5,517 bases of DNA, from NCBI GenBank assembly GCA_022839525.1, contig JALHET010000150.1:1-5517 (forward strand), given 5' to 3'. Below the pieces are notes generated by a model. It worked only from the letters and a program-made list of their open reading frames with translations, searched no databases and was not told where the DNA came from. Positions 5,364 to 5,517 of the stretch are shown piece by piece (positions within the stretch are counted from its first letter, which is position 1; every line of letters starts with the position of its first letter). Origin of the DNA: Lentisphaerota bacterium. GTDB taxonomy: Bacteria > Verrucomicrobiota > Kiritimatiellia > RFP12 > UBA1067. The position numbers and the translations under genes were made by a program.

Positions 5364-5517
5364 TCACATGACCTTCATCTTGGGCAGGTCTTGGATATCG
5401 ACGTAACCGGTCAGGCGGCCTTCGGCATCCACGGCGGGCAGGTCGTCGATCTTGTACTTCTCGAAGATGCGCAGCACGTCTACGGCATAGGCGTCCTCGG
5501 TGATGGAGACAGGGTTG
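5364..5517 (-). CDS. C-terminal CBS domain, possibly of arabinose-5-phosphate isomerase (partial)
   Basis: This gene runs off the right edge. Reading from the edge to the TGA at 5364-5366, 50 complete codons remain. They begin NPVSITEDAYAVDVLRIFEK, then YKIDDLPAVDAEGRLTGYVD and finally IQDLPKMKVM. This is a typical second CBS motif: 'P-V-s-I-x-x-D', a helix, 'K-I-x-x-L-P-V-V-D-x-x-G-r-L-x-G' and a closing 'D-I-x-D-L'. CBS pairs bind adenosyl ligands and regulate enzymes. The protein ending directly after the domain with a '(H/D)-I-x-D-L' helix fits KdsD/KpsF/GutQ isomerases (SIS domain plus two CBS domains, making arabinose 5-phosphate for Kdo), but other CBS proteins such as IMPDH-like or stand-alone CBS proteins cannot be excluded because the catalytic part is outside the window. 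It is co-directional with exbB, 142 bases upstream of it. The CBS assignment is secure; the kdsD call is a guess. Confidence 0.8.
   Translation of the reverse strand, partial: NPVSITEDAYAVDVLRIFEKYKIDDLPAVDAEGRLTGYVDIQDLPKMKVM

Overview
The window comes from a high-GC (roughly 60%+) diderm bacterium. TonB, ExbB and ExbD imply an outer membrane, and a large pilin-like protein carries a prepilin-type N-terminus. The style of that protein (about 1,000 residues, an 'MQSPGELGF' phrase, a 'VALVWRDP...HRILFF' C-terminus) reminds me of the Verrucomicrobiota/Kiritimatiellota part of the PVC group. That placement is recall and inference, not demonstrated here.

Layout. Positions 1-56 hold a degenerate tandem array of 7-bp units, ending next to the ribosome binding site of a + strand gene (70-3117) for a 1,015-residue GspK/PilX-like membrane-anchored protein. 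Its first ~50 codons contain a large imperfect inverted repeat. The short convergent gap (3118-3206) carries two small palindromes with matching loops. The rest is on the - strand and reads right to left: the C-terminal CBS domain of a truncated gene (5364-5517, possibly the arabinose-5-phosphate isomerase kdsD), a 142-bp spacer with three consecutive hairpins, exbB (4493-5221), a 124-bp spacer almost filled by a second heptamer array, exbD (3970-4368), a 16-bp spacer, and tonB (3207-3953). No stretch over 300 bases lacks a gene.

How the genes work together. ExbB and ExbD form the inner-membrane proton channel that energises TonB. TonB reaches across the periplasm to drive outer-membrane TonB-dependent transporters, none of which is encoded here. 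If the truncated gene is kdsD, it would act in Kdo/LPS synthesis. The pilin-like gene converges on this cluster and is probably a separate unit.

The most unusual content is non-coding. (1) Two in-phase heptamer arrays (8 and 16 units) share a consensus, internal order and orientation relative to the downstream gene; one begins at the exbB stop codon. (2) Three intergenic palindromes keep a CTCCG loop while their stems vary by compensatory changes. (3) A long imperfect palindrome is translated as part of the pilin-like protein's leader. These look like dispersed repeat families of this genome. I see no CRISPR, tRNA, rRNA, transposase or defence genes.
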